From a virus: DNA of 28,243 nt. Under the pieces are notes generated by a model. That model did no database searches. It was not told the DNA's origin and saw only the letters and a list, made by a program, of their open reading frames with translations. The first letter of the stretch is position 1; every line of letters begins with the position of its first letter. The DNA lies in the IMG/VR virus record IMGVR_UViG_3300017917_002319, positions 1 through 28,243 of that record; one strand, 5' to 3'. Positions 14,421 through 23,913 of this stretch are shown one piece after another. A program made the translations under genes and the position numbers.

Positions 14421-16250
14421 ATGGCAAATAAAAATATACAAGATTATAATTTAAGCGATGCAGGTTATGTTGCATTTGATGCGGTATCGCTGAAAGATAT
14501 AATCATTGAAAGACTTTCACGTAATGGTGTTTTTACAGATCAAAATTACGAAGGAAGTAATTGGAGTGCTTTCATTGATGTAGTTTCTGTTTCATATCAC
14601 TATCTCATTTATTATCTCAATAAGAATGCTAGTGAATCACTCTTTTCTAAAGCTCAACTTTATGAAAACATTAACTCAATTGTTAAGAGTTTGGACTATA
14701 ACCCACTCGGTCCTCAAACTTCTATCTTACCATTTGAAGTATCCGCTAACGCAAATGTCCCGCAAGGTGTATACACAATACCAAGATATAGTTATTTTAC
14801 CTTTAATGGTGTAAACTACTCCTTCACTTCTGATATAACATTTGCTAAAACAGCTACCGGTGATCAAATCTTAACTGATTTCTCTAACCGTAATGTGTTA
14901 TATGAAGGTAAAATCCAAGAATACCCACTCTACTCTGCATTAGGTGATAATTTCGAAACAATTACCATCACCGTTTATGATACCATAAACAATGTAAATC
15001 CAATAATTGATAATTTTAACATATTTGTCTATGTAAAGCCAGCAGATACAGGTGTGTGGGAAGAATGGAAACGTACCACAACTCTCTATACTGAATCTGG
15101 TAGTGCTAAGAGATATTCAGTTAGATATAATGAAGATCAAAGATATGAGGTAAAATTCGGTAATAACATTACTGGTAAGAAATTGAATGCTGGTGATCAA
15201 GTAGCTATCTACTACTTACGTAGCGATGGTACTGCAGGTGAGATTAATGCAGGTGTATTGAATGATAATCCTTTATTCTATTACACCACACCTCAATTTG
15301 ATGTTATCTTAAACAATGTTAAACCTCAGAATGTTACCTATTTAACTATTAGTTTAGCAGATGAATTAGCATTTACTAACACTGTAGCTTCTACTCCTTA
15401 TGGACCACCTGAAACAGTAGAGCAAATAAGAGTAAATGCTCCTCAAGTAATTAGATCTCAATATAGATTAGTTACTAAAGATGACTTTAAATCATTTGTA
15501 AATAGAAATTTCAAAGGATTTATCCAAGATGTTTATGTAGCTAATAATAATGACTACATAAATGGTCAGTATGCTTATTTAAAGAATATTGGATTAAACA
15601 ACAGTTTTGAAGATAGCAGAGTATTACAAAACCAAGTACTCTATGGTACATCAGTTAATTTCAATAATATCTTTATCTATTGTGTACCAAAGCAAACACC
15701 ATTAAACTCTACACAAGCAAGAACTAACTACTTAACAAGTTCACAAAAGCAAATTATCTTAGATGAAGTTAATGAAGTTTGTACATTAACAGTTAATCCA
15801 ATTGTATATGATCCAGTATACATTGCATTTAATTTAGGTATTTCACCAACACCTTTATTCACCGTAAAAGATGTTATTGATAATTCATATTTACAAGTAG
15901 TAATTGATAACAATGTAAATAGAACCAAATCATCTATTGCACAAGATATTGCTACTGTTATAACTAATTTCTTTAGTTTAAGTAATAATCTATTAGGAAT
16001 GACTATTAAGGTTGATGATTTATCTAATGCAATCTTATCAGTAACTGGTGTAAAATACATTAGTACAGTAAATGGTACTGCTAGTAAAACTGGTGTAAGT
16101 TTGGTGTATTACAATCCAATTTATATAGAGAGTGATAAAAACATCACACAACAAAACTTAACATTAGCAAACTTTATGTTTCCTTATTACTACGACACAC
16201 AAAATTTAATTAATAAGATTGTTGTGTATTACGAAAAGGAATTAGTATAA
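14421..16250 (+). CDS. Baseplate wedge protein, gp6/J-like
   Basis: At 609 residues it is close to T4 gp6 (660 aa), the wedge subunit that forms the inner iris ring of the baseplate with gp25 and gp53. The N-terminal helices (KDIIIERLSRNGVFTDQNYEGSNWSAFIDVVSVSYHYLIYYLN) match the start of the family. A central segment (ETVEQIRVNAPQVIRSQYRLVTKDDFKSFVNRNF, about residues 332-365) is the typical baseplate J-like region in which A-P-x-x-x-R-x-x-x-R-L-V-T-x-x-D-F is conserved. Beta domains follow to the end. The neighbours gp25 upstream and large wedge-region proteins downstream support the call. Confidence 0.85.
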   Translation: MANKNIQDYNLSDAGYVAFDAVSLKDIIIERLSRNGVFTDQNYEGSNWSAFIDVVSVSYHYLIYYLNKNASESLFSKAQLYENINSIVKSLDYNPLGPQTSILPFEVSANANVPQGVYTIPRYSYFTFNGVNYSFTSDITFAKTATGDQILTDFSNRNVLYEGKIQEYPLYSALGDNFETITITVYDTINNVNPIIDNFNIFVYVKPADTGVWEEWKRTTTLYTESGSAKRYSVRYNEDQRYEVKFGNNITGKKLNAGDQVAIYYLRSDGTAGEINAGVLNDNPLFYYTTPQFDVILNNVKPQNVTYLTISLADELAFTNTVASTPYGPPETVEQIRVNAPQVIRSQYRLVTKDDFKSFVNRNFKGFIQDVYVANNNDYINGQYAYLKNIGLNNSFEDSRVLQNQVLYGTSVNFNNIFIYCVPKQTPLNSTQARTNYLTSSQKQIILDEVNEVCTLTVNPIVYDPVYIAFNLGISPTPLFTVKDVIDNSYLQVVIDNNVNRTKSSIAQDIATVITNFFSLSNNLLGMTIKVDDLSNAILSVTGVKYISTVNGTASKTGVSLVYYNPIYIESDKNITQQNLTLANFMFPYYYDTQNLINKIVVYYEKELV

Positions 16251-16251
16251 T

Positions 16252-18567
16252 ATGCCTACTATAAATGATGGTTATTTAGACTTTCAAGTCTGTAATGTAT
16301 TTGGTGTACCTAGTTTATCTAGCTATACATTATCAAATACACCACTCATATTTAAACCATCTTTTGACACGTTTAATGAATTAGCATATAGTAATCAGTA
16401 CTTACTCTGGGATTTCAATGATGGTTCATATTCCAAAGAAATCACAGCAACACACGTATTCACTACACCTGGTGAATACACTGTAACTCTTAAACTCATA
16501 AAAGAAGATGGTACTGGTATAACTGATTTAATTAATAGAACAGTTAACATTTATAATGTTGTAAGTGATTATATATCTTTAAGCACCACAGGATTTACTG
16601 AGATAAGTGCTGGTGAATATTCACCACCAATCAATTTATATCGTTATAATAGTTGGCAATCTAGTAATAGTGTTGGTACCACAATAGCTATTGTTCCATT
16701 TGCAAGTGGTGGTCAAAGTATTAGATATGATGTTTTTAACTACTCTAAACAACCATACTCACAATTAATACCAACTAATAGATTTGTTATCCGTGAACAA
16801 GTAGGTGTTTTAAATATCTTTGATGATATAATTGTAGATAAAATCTATACATCTAATGATAGCATTTATCTTAGATTAAACTTTGAAACTAAATCCTACG
16901 AAATATCCACCACACAATACGGTGATTCAGTATTTGCAGGTACATCAGGTGAAAAGACAGTATATTTCGTTGACGATTTACCAACTGATGTAAATGGTAG
17001 TTATAATCTATTTTTTACATTTGATACATCTAATTTTAATAACGATTCCTTATTCACTCGTGATTTACCAATATTGAATGTAAACTCTATTGTTTACACT
17101 TTTAATTATGTAAGAAATAGTGTACCAGATATATTATCTATCACTTCAAATGGTATAACTGGTGAAGGACAATATCTCACTACATTTGATATCAATGGTA
17201 CACAATTTAAGGAAGGTGTTGTATCATTTGTAATTAGACCAAAAACAGTTACTTCTTTTACTGTAGATTATATACCGTTAAGTGCTTCTGGGATAGATTT
17301 TATATTATCTTTAATTAGTCCAGAAACTAATGTTATATCTATTGCTTTACTGAATAAGAATGATGAAATAATTCCTGGATATACTACACCTTTATCTACT
17401 ATTCAAATTTCACCAGCAGTATATACAGATGTTATTTCTCCATATATTAAAGGTAAAATTATATTAAGTGATGTACCAAATGCGTCAAGTGAAAACGTAA
17501 AAATATTTGCCTACGGTAAATTCAATAATATCGGTATCCAATATACTGATAATGCTAATTATTTCCCTTACGCTTTACAATTATCCGGTGTTAGCACTCC
17601 ATTCACTGTTTACAATAGCAGTAACTATGGTGGTGTTGCTAAGATAAATGAAAATTTTAATAGTGAAAGTGCTTATCAGAGTTTAGCTACTCAACCAGTA
17701 ATTGCTGATAGTCCAATACTTATCAACGATGTAATGGGTCAAATAGGTGGTGATTTAACAGCACCAGTTTCAACATTAGGTAAACGTATATTTGAGAAGA
17801 TAGCTAACTATGTACCTAATTTAGCAGATGTTGATACTTGTAATGTAGAAGCATTATTTTCATTAACTGATTTATATGGTATTGAATCTATCAAATATGT
17901 AAGAGGTATACCTATAACCAGTTACCCACCTGATATTATTAGATTGATAGATTTGTTCTCAATTAAGAGAAACTATTTATTCGGAACCCGTAATAATTGG
18001 ATTGAAAACTTAGATAAAAGAACTAATGTATATAACACTGTAAACGGTATTAACACCAATTTACAAGCACCAACATATACAAGTCCAGTTGTTACATTAG
18101 ATGTAGCTACTACTGTATTAGATAAAAATGATCAATACATAGTTGCTTATGAAAACTTTACCAGATTATATTCAATATTACCATTGGATATATATGTAAT
18201 ACCAACACAAACATTTCCGTTATCTGGTATACAAGAGAGTTGGGGTTGGAGTTTAATATTACCACCTGATTTCTATCAACAATCGCAATCAGATAGAGTT
18301 ATCACATTACCTAAGTTCTATACATTCTATAAATGGAATAATTATATAGATGGCACTATTTTAGGTAACACAATTAACTGGGGTGATCCAGTTAACACAC
18401 AAATCAAGTTACCTGATTACGAACAGTATCCAACATGGAATAATCCATCATTATTAAGTTCATGGTATGATAGTTCTTTATCAGCATGGTATGAAGATAA
18501 TGGTTATGTGGATAGAAATTTAATTTATACTTTGAGTAACGGTGTTGGTTTATTAAGTGGCATATAA
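16252..18567 (+). CDS. Large virion protein with a PKD domain (gp7-position baseplate protein)
   Basis: The 771-residue protein has a PKD domain near its N-terminus: LLWDFNDGSYS (residues 51-61) and ATHVFTTPGEYTVTLKL (66-82), with the W-D-F-x-D-G and the final Y-T-V-T-L strand. The rest is Ser/Thr/Asn/Tyr-rich and beta-structured. A Trp-rich C-terminal segment (QESWGWSLILPPDFY, later NNYIDGTILGNTINWGDP) suggests a folded terminal domain. In T4 the gene after 6 is 7 (1032 aa). The position agrees with a wedge or peripheral baseplate protein, but I see no sequence match to gp7. PKD domains often bind carbohydrate or protein partners. It follows gp6 by the junction TAA-t-ATG. Confidence 0.6.
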   Translation: MPTINDGYLDFQVCNVFGVPSLSSYTLSNTPLIFKPSFDTFNELAYSNQYLLWDFNDGSYSKEITATHVFTTPGEYTVTLKLIKEDGTGITDLINRTVNIYNVVSDYISLSTTGFTEISAGEYSPPINLYRYNSWQSSNSVGTTIAIVPFASGGQSIRYDVFNYSKQPYSQLIPTNRFVIREQVGVLNIFDDIIVDKIYTSNDSIYLRLNFETKSYEISTTQYGDSVFAGTSGEKTVYFVDDLPTDVNGSYNLFFTFDTSNFNNDSLFTRDLPILNVNSIVYTFNYVRNSVPDILSITSNGITGEGQYLTTFDINGTQFKEGVVSFVIRPKTVTSFTVDYIPLSASGIDFILSLISPETNVISIALLNKNDEIIPGYTTPLSTIQISPAVYTDVISPYIKGKIILSDVPNASSENVKIFAYGKFNNIGIQYTDNANYFPYALQLSGVSTPFTVYNSSNYGGVAKINENFNSESAYQSLATQPVIADSPILINDVMGQIGGDLTAPVSTLGKRIFEKIANYVPNLADVDTCNVEALFSLTDLYGIESIKYVRGIPITSYPPDIIRLIDLFSIKRNYLFGTRNNWIENLDKRTNVYNTVNGINTNLQAPTYTSPVVTLDVATTVLDKNDQYIVAYENFTRLYSILPLDIYVIPTQTFPLSGIQESWGWSLILPPDFYQQSQSDRVITLPKFYTFYKWNNYIDGTILGNTINWGDPVNTQIKLPDYEQYPTWNNPSLLSSWYDSSLSAWYEDNGYVDRNLIYTLSNGVGLLSGI

Positions 18568-18576
18568 TGGTTTTAG

Positions 18577-18584
18577 AATAAATA
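18577..18584 (+). promoter_or_regulatory. TAAATA late-type promoter core
   Basis: AATAAATA, extending into CTATT as in the T4 late element, ends 6 bases before the ATG at 18591 in a 23-base intergenic gap. Confidence 0.75.
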
Positions 18585-18590
18585 CTATTA

Positions 18591-21500
18591 ATGCCAATAG
18601 ATATACAAAGGTTTTCAGAGTATAGACCACCTGATTCAATTACATTATTAGGCGATGTAAAAATTGCAAAGGACTATCAAAACCCATTTGCTTTTTCCAC
18701 ATGGTTAAATAGTTTCAAGCAGTTTAATGAATCACCAGAGATCTATATTGATCTGTATAGAAAATATCTATCTAAATGGTATGTTGTAAAGAATAACATT
18801 ATTCTTACAAATGCAGAATTAATTGTCTTATCATATACAAGTATCTTCTATGATTTACAATTAACCTATTTTACTACTGATGAGAGAAGATTCTTAACTA
18901 CTCTCGATTATAATAAAAGACAAGACATTGACATAGCAATTCCATTCTTTGCTCGTAAGATTAAATCCATCTGTAAAAACTTAGTAGATTTACGTGAAGC
19001 AATTAAGAGTCAACCAGTTAAACTTAACCTTGGTGGTACTAGAGAAACTCTTAGTAAATTGATTTATGATAGTATCTATGCTTCATTTAAGGATACCGAT
19101 CTCCAACCATTATTCTATAAAGATGATATATCAGAAGAAACCATTTTAAACAGTACTAGAGTCTTAGTAGAAGAATTATATGATGATACTGATTACTATG
19201 TTCTTTCTGGTTACAATGAACAGATACCAATTGAGTATCAATTATTCTTAGATTTCTCTAGTGCTATATTAGCACAATTAAGTGCAGTAGAATTCATCGT
19301 ACCTGAATTATCTGATTACCTTACATTTACACCTGATTTACAATCTACAGATTTACAGTACTTATACGATAAAGATTTCATTAACACAATAAACAATGGT
19401 TTAAGTGCTAATTTAAATCTTAATAATTTAGCTGAACTTACTAAGAAGTTTGCTGGTAGTGATTTCTATTACTTAAGTACTAATAGCCAAACAGAAGTAG
19501 TATCAGGTTTATTATTTGCTACAACTTCTAAGAGTGCAAATGATCAAAATATTTTCAACTTAAAGTTTGCACTTAAACAATTAGTAGGTGATAATCTTTA
19601 TACAGCTAGAGATGTTGGTGGTTTTTATTTACCAGATAGAATTGGAATGTTATATTACAATCCAATAAAGTCTACCTATACAATTAATAATGAAGGTTTA
19701 CAACCAGACACTGTAATTGTATATCCTAATCCTGATGTATACCCATATGATAATAATGGTGTTTTAAGCTTTGTTTATAACACCACAGTCTTCAAGCATA
19801 CAATTTCTGATCAGTATATATTTGGTGATATTAAGGATGATAGAAACTTACCAGATTTCAAAGGTTATCAGAGTTACAATCAAAGTGTTAATAACTATTT
19901 CAGTAACATTAGTAAACCAACTGATAGTGTAGGTTTCTTTAAAAACAGTAGAGATAACATTTGGTTAAATCCTGATGTATACCCTATAGATAATACTGCT
20001 GTATTTCCTGTAAGCTCTAGACAAAATAAATTACTTGTAGACAATAACACTGATGTAATTAAATTCAGAACTGATGTATATGGTAATAGCTATGGTTTAT
20101 TAAAAGAAGCATTTGCTGTAGAGAATATAAATTTTAATGCTAATCAATTTGCAACCATATTATTGAATTACTTCGATGGATTCTTCTTCAACTGGACTAG
20201 ATTCTCTGGTAATGATTTCGATTATTATGTAACAACCCCTGAAATTGAAGGTTACATAAGATCTGGTTTAAGTGCAACCACTTTCGATCAAATATCTACA
20301 GTAGGTAATCCATATATATTTGGTGGTAATGATAACATACCAATGTTTGCATTATCTGGTAATTACATATATATCTATGGTGGTTCATTTACTGATCTCT
20401 ATGGTAATTCATTACCAACTACAATATATGTAGGTACTGTAATATATGATGGATATACATTTACCAATCAGAGTAATGGTCAATTATTTTATGAATTACC
20501 ATCTACTGACTCACCTGCATGGCCTGGTAGTGTAAGTAATCAGTTATTATTGTATTATCAGTATTACATAGAAGGTGGTGCAAATAATAATAATGAAAGA
20601 CCTACCTTTACATTTCCAGCTACATTTAAACCAGCTGCATTAGCTAATACAGGTTATTCAAACACTGAAAATGTAATTGATGCTGGTCAATTTATATATG
20701 TTCAAATTATAGATAATGAAGTGGTTCCATATAATCCATTTGCTAATAGAGCAAATAATTATTACGAATCCTCAATACCATATTACGATAATGTATTATC
20801 TGGTAATGAAACAGTGTATACAGCTAATACAGGTTTAAATGATAATTTAGATATATACAAGAAACGTAACATTACATATGGTTCATTAATTGTTAGATCT
20901 GGTAATAATACAATTATATCTCCTATATCATCAGCATTGAGTGCTAACTTTGTTAGATATCCTGATGATGTAAAATCTCAAATTAATAATAACGTTATTG
21001 ATTTTGATATAATCTATGACACTATTATCATTGAAACTACTAATTATAGAGTAGTAGAGAAGATAAACTATGATTATGATACTAATACATTTATAGGTAG
21101 CTATACACCAGCCATTTACATGTCAGTAAGTGCATTAGAACAATCACTTGCTAAATTTGGTGATTTCTGGTTCAATGAATATTATAAGAACGTATTATTC
21201 TTTGATACAACATTATCAAATTCAGTATCTGGTAACTTAAAGATTGTATACCCTTCAGTATATAAGTTAGATTTAGTTAACTATGAATTCAAACAAATAT
21301 ATCCTTTAAGTAATGAAGATTTAACTAAGTTCAGTTTATCCACATACTTATCTGGTTTATATGATAACACTGTTCAATACTTTAATTTTCAGTATATTTT
21401 CAACCCACAAAATGTAGATGCACCATCAGTGGCTTATAACTATGAAACAGACATATACACGGTAATAGTCAAGATGTATGATAATGCTGGAGCTACTGCA

Positions 21501-21695
21501 ATACAAGAACTTCAATTTAAGTTCATAAGCGGTATATTCACTTTACTAGTTAACAAGTGTTATTTCTTAAATGAACTTATAAGAGATGAAAGTTATAGTA
21601 ATCCAATTACTGCAAACTTTTTAGACTATCTTACACCTGTTTCTGGTTTAAATACTGGTGTGTGGGATAGTGCAATTGGTGTATATAAATTTTAA
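18591..21695 (+). CDS. Very large virion protein of the baseplate region (1034 aa)
   Basis: I cannot assign a family. The length is close to T4 gp7 (1032 aa), the large wedge protein, and the gene lies two after gp6. Residues 1-300 are mostly helical with mixed charge (YLSKWYVVKNNIILTNAELIVLSY, RRFLTTLDYNKRQDIDIAIPFFARKIKSICKNLVDLREAI). The rest is a long Asn/Tyr/Asp/Ser-rich beta region without cysteine clusters. Segments such as NPDVYPYDNNG and NPDVYPIDNT are repeated about 85 residues apart, hinting at internal duplication. It has its own late-type promoter core. A wedge or outer baseplate role is inferred from place and size. Confidence 0.6.
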   Translation: MPIDIQRFSEYRPPDSITLLGDVKIAKDYQNPFAFSTWLNSFKQFNESPEIYIDLYRKYLSKWYVVKNNIILTNAELIVLSYTSIFYDLQLTYFTTDERRFLTTLDYNKRQDIDIAIPFFARKIKSICKNLVDLREAIKSQPVKLNLGGTRETLSKLIYDSIYASFKDTDLQPLFYKDDISEETILNSTRVLVEELYDDTDYYVLSGYNEQIPIEYQLFLDFSSAILAQLSAVEFIVPELSDYLTFTPDLQSTDLQYLYDKDFINTINNGLSANLNLNNLAELTKKFAGSDFYYLSTNSQTEVVSGLLFATTSKSANDQNIFNLKFALKQLVGDNLYTARDVGGFYLPDRIGMLYYNPIKSTYTINNEGLQPDTVIVYPNPDVYPYDNNGVLSFVYNTTVFKHTISDQYIFGDIKDDRNLPDFKGYQSYNQSVNNYFSNISKPTDSVGFFKNSRDNIWLNPDVYPIDNTAVFPVSSRQNKLLVDNNTDVIKFRTDVYGNSYGLLKEAFAVENINFNANQFATILLNYFDGFFFNWTRFSGNDFDYYVTTPEIEGYIRSGLSATTFDQISTVGNPYIFGGNDNIPMFALSGNYIYIYGGSFTDLYGNSLPTTIYVGTVIYDGYTFTNQSNGQLFYELPSTDSPAWPGSVSNQLLLYYQYYIEGGANNNNERPTFTFPATFKPAALANTGYSNTENVIDAGQFIYVQIIDNEVVPYNPFANRANNYYESSIPYYDNVLSGNETVYTANTGLNDNLDIYKKRNITYGSLIVRSGNNTIISPISSALSANFVRYPDDVKSQINNNVIDFDIIYDTIIIETTNYRVVEKINYDYDTNTFIGSYTPAIYMSVSALEQSLAKFGDFWFNEYYKNVLFFDTTLSNSVSGNLKIVYPSVYKLDLVNYEFKQIYPLSNEDLTKFSLSTYLSGLYDNTVQYFNFQYIFNPQNVDAPSVAYNYETDIYTVIVKMYDNAGATAIQELQFKFISGIFTLLVNKCYFLNELIRDESYSNPITANFLDYLTPVSGLNTGVWDSAIGVYKF

Positions 21696-21700
21696 CAACC

Positions 21701-23170
21701 ATGAATTTACCAGCAGATACAAAATCATCTAGTATAGTATTAAAAAACGACAACACTACTTTAGTTTTTGATCCAACTAAAGATATTGCTGTATCTGTAG
21801 ATTATTCATTTTTTGAATCTACAAGTGCATTAGGTGGTGGATTTTGTGTATTCTTTATTGCTGATACAAATACACAAATAGTATCTGGAGCACCTGGCCC
21901 TGGTTTAGGATACACTACTATTAGTGATTACTCTTATAATGGTATATCTACATTTTTCGGTACTAGTGGTGGGTATATAGCTGTTGCATTTGATGTTGAT
22001 GGTTATTTTGCTGTATCTGGTACAAATATAACTGGAGGTTATACTAATCCGGTACCTAATAGTATAACAATTAGAGGTGGTAGTAATGATAATTATAGCT
22101 TTTTAGGTAATAGCGGTGATTTACAATCATATCCTAATGTTGCATATCCTAATAGTGAAGCAATATCATTAAGTACTATTCAAAATGAGTATAAAACTAT
22201 AAGAGTTTCATTATTAAACTTTTCTAGTACTGTATTAGTTGAATTTAAGAATGACAGAGGTGAATTTGTACCATATTATCAACAAAATTTAAACATACCA
22301 AGACCACAATTTTCAGTAAGAGCTGGTATTAGTTATTCTACTGGTATATCTGGTAATAATAACTTTTGGATTAAAGGTGTTAATTTTAGAGGTTTACCAG
22401 GTAACTACTATGGTTCACTTACACCATCTATTACTAGTAGTTTCTTAACACAAGTTGATAATGACATATACATTACTTTATCAGAAGATAACCAAACATT
22501 AAGCGCTTATAGTGTTCTCAATGGTTATTTGTATTTTATAGTAGATCCAACTACCTATCAATTCACTAGTTACTATTATTCAAACACTGCTGAAGGTTTA
22601 TCTAGTTACACTTTAAGTGACTCTGGTTTACCAGTTATATCTGGTGGTTTGTTTAGTGATTACACTGATGGTTATTTCAATTATATTAGAAATTATAGTG
22701 CTACTGTACCAAATCTTATAAATGAATTTGATACAATATCGTTTAATTTATCAGGTATAGCTGATAGTACATATAATATAGTTAAAACAGTGTTGGACAA
22801 ATTTGGTGATAACTCTGTATTGATATCAGCGGTGAAAGATTTCTATATAACCTATGACGATACTAGCGCTTTAACTATAGCATCAGAGACTAATAATTAT
22901 ACAAGTCCTAAGTACACTTTATTAGAAACAAGTTACCAGACTATTAATTCAGCATTTACAACTACCTATACACCTGTAATATCAGTATTTAGAGATAACG
23001 GTATTATAGATGTAATAACAATTAATCTCACAGTAGCTAAGCAAAGTTTTAATGAAATTACTCAAAACTTTAGAGTAATCGATACATATCAATTCAATGA
23101 TAAAATCATCATTAAGATGCAAAATCCTATTACAAATCAATTATACTTTACTTCATTGAGTGCTGGTTGA
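21701..23170 (+). CDS. Virion protein with a concanavalin A/L-type lectin-like domain
   Basis: The first 230 or so residues follow the L-type lectin pattern: SVDYSFFESTSALGGGFCVFFIAD (residues 32-55), GAPGPGLGYTTI (63-74), then YIAVAFDVDGYFAV (92-105) and a later PNSITIRGG segment. G-x-G-F-C-V-F-F, G-x-G-L-G-Y and G-x-[IV]-x-[IV]-x-F-D-x-x-G-x-F are the usual anchor points of that fold. The C-terminal half is beta-rich and unidentified. It probably binds a surface sugar, as part of a fibre or a baseplate appendage. It starts five bases after the preceding gene and ends the structural block; the next gene has a different promoter class. Confidence 0.6.
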   Translation: MNLPADTKSSSIVLKNDNTTLVFDPTKDIAVSVDYSFFESTSALGGGFCVFFIADTNTQIVSGAPGPGLGYTTISDYSYNGISTFFGTSGGYIAVAFDVDGYFAVSGTNITGGYTNPVPNSITIRGGSNDNYSFLGNSGDLQSYPNVAYPNSEAISLSTIQNEYKTIRVSLLNFSSTVLVEFKNDRGEFVPYYQQNLNIPRPQFSVRAGISYSTGISGNNNFWIKGVNFRGLPGNYYGSLTPSITSSFLTQVDNDIYITLSEDNQTLSAYSVLNGYLYFIVDPTTYQFTSYYYSNTAEGLSSYTLSDSGLPVISGGLFSDYTDGYFNYIRNYSATVPNLINEFDTISFNLSGIADSTYNIVKTVLDKFGDNSVLISAVKDFYITYDDTSALTIASETNNYTSPKYTLLETSYQTINSAFTTTYTPVISVFRDNGIIDVITINLTVAKQSFNEITQNFRVIDTYQFNDKIIIKMQNPITNQLYFTSLSAG

Positions 23171-23200
23171 TTTAAAAATATAGGTTGATAAGATATTGTG

Positions 23201-23206
23201 TAATGT
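23201..23206 (+). promoter_or_regulatory. Weak -10-like element
   Basis: TAATGT stands 6 bases before the ATG at 23213, the spacing of the early-type promoters. No good -35 occurs 16-18 bases upstream; TTGATA at 23185-23190 is too close (10 bases) and TTGATT at 23167-23172 too far (28). Confidence 0.3.
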
Positions 23207-23212
23207 AAGTCT

Positions 23213-23485
23213 ATGAAACATTATATTAGCGAAGAAGAAAAAAAGAGACAAATCGAACAAATGTGGGAAGACTATGAGAGAGCCAATAAAGCTCAAATCA
23301 GCAAGTTTGACCAAAATGGTGAATTCAGAAATGAAATTACTGATTTTTTCGATGAAAACGAAGAGATAAGTACTAATGATCCTGTGAGATATGAAAAATT
23401 ATCTGAAGGTAAAAATTACAGACAGAAATCTAAAAAGAAAAACGGACAGAACGCACATAAGAAGTCAGATAGTTTTCACGACTAA
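23213..23485 (+). CDS. Small charged protein, possibly the N-terminal part of the SprT-like protein (90 aa)
   Basis: I do not recognise this protein by itself. It is very polar: an acidic-basic helix (ISEEEKKRQIEQMWEDYERANKA), an acidic middle (ITDFFDENEEISTND) and a lysine-rich end (RQKSKKKNGQNAHKKSDSFHD). Its last 95 bases overlap the reading frame of the SprT-like gene in the +1 frame. The SprT homology starts exactly where this frame stops, and the end reads AGT-TTT-CAC-GAC-TAA, where a +1 slip at TTT-C would join the two. It may be an independent small gene or the 5' part of a frameshifted protein. Confidence 0.5.
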   Translation: MKHYISEEEKKRQIEQMWEDYERANKAQISKFDQNGEFRNEITDFFDENEEISTNDPVRYEKLSEGKNYRQKSKKKNGQNAHKKSDSFHD

Positions 23486-23906
23486 GTTACATAAGTTGTA
23501 TAGGCATATAAATAAAAGGTTATTTGATGACAAACTGCCAATGTCTCAAATAACCTTTTACCCTATCGATGGGTGTTATGGTGAAGTATATTTAGAATCT
23601 TGTAAAAAGTTTCCTCTTATAGTTTTAAATAATGAATATTTAAAATTAGGTATAGTTCACATTATTGAAATTTTAATACATGAAATGGTGCATGTATATT
23701 GTGCTATATATGGTATTAATGAAATGAATTTCAAGAATGGTTATCACAATAAAAATTTCAAAAGAGTATGTGAGCAAATAGGTATGGTATGTGATAAGTC
23801 TGAAAATGGTTTCAATGTTGTCACATTACCTAAAGATCTTTACTTTCACTTTACAAAATTTATTAATGATAAAGAACTTGTACAATTAATTTCACTATAT
23901 AATTAA
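23391..23906 (+). CDS. SprT-like zinc metalloprotease domain protein
   Basis: SprT-like proteins are zinc metalloproteases related to the SPRTN family that removes DNA-protein crosslinks. Features here are LHKLYRHINKRLFDDKLP (residues 33-50), the family's opening helix, ITFYPIDGCYGEVYLES, then HEMVH (97-101, the HExxH zinc site with Glu98), and YHNKNFKRVCEQIGM (118-132) supplying the third ligand His119. The ATG at 23391 gives 171 residues, but the first 30 are just the alternative frame of the preceding gene. Other possible origins are TTG 23496 or a +1 frameshift near 23475. A C-terminal zinc ribbon, present in some homologues, is absent. Confidence 0.75.
   Translation: MKNYLKVKITDRNLKRKTDRTHIRSQIVFTTKLHKLYRHINKRLFDDKLPMSQITFYPIDGCYGEVYLESCKKFPLIVLNNEYLKLGIVHIIEILIHEMVHVYCAIYGINEMNFKNGYHNKNFKRVCEQIGMVCDKSENGFNVVTLPKDLYFHFTKFINDKELVQLISLYN
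23513..23560 (+). repeat. 15-bp perfect inverted repeat (RNA hairpin) inside the SprT-like gene
   Basis: TAAAAGGTTATTTGA (23513-23527) and TCAAATAACCTTTTA (23546-23560) are exact reverse complements separated by 18 bases. The hairpin begins 28 bases after the stop of the upstream overlapping frame and lies wholly within coding sequence. It could be an attenuator or a structure affecting the frame overlap. Confidence 0.7.
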
Positions 23907-23913
23907 TCAAAAT

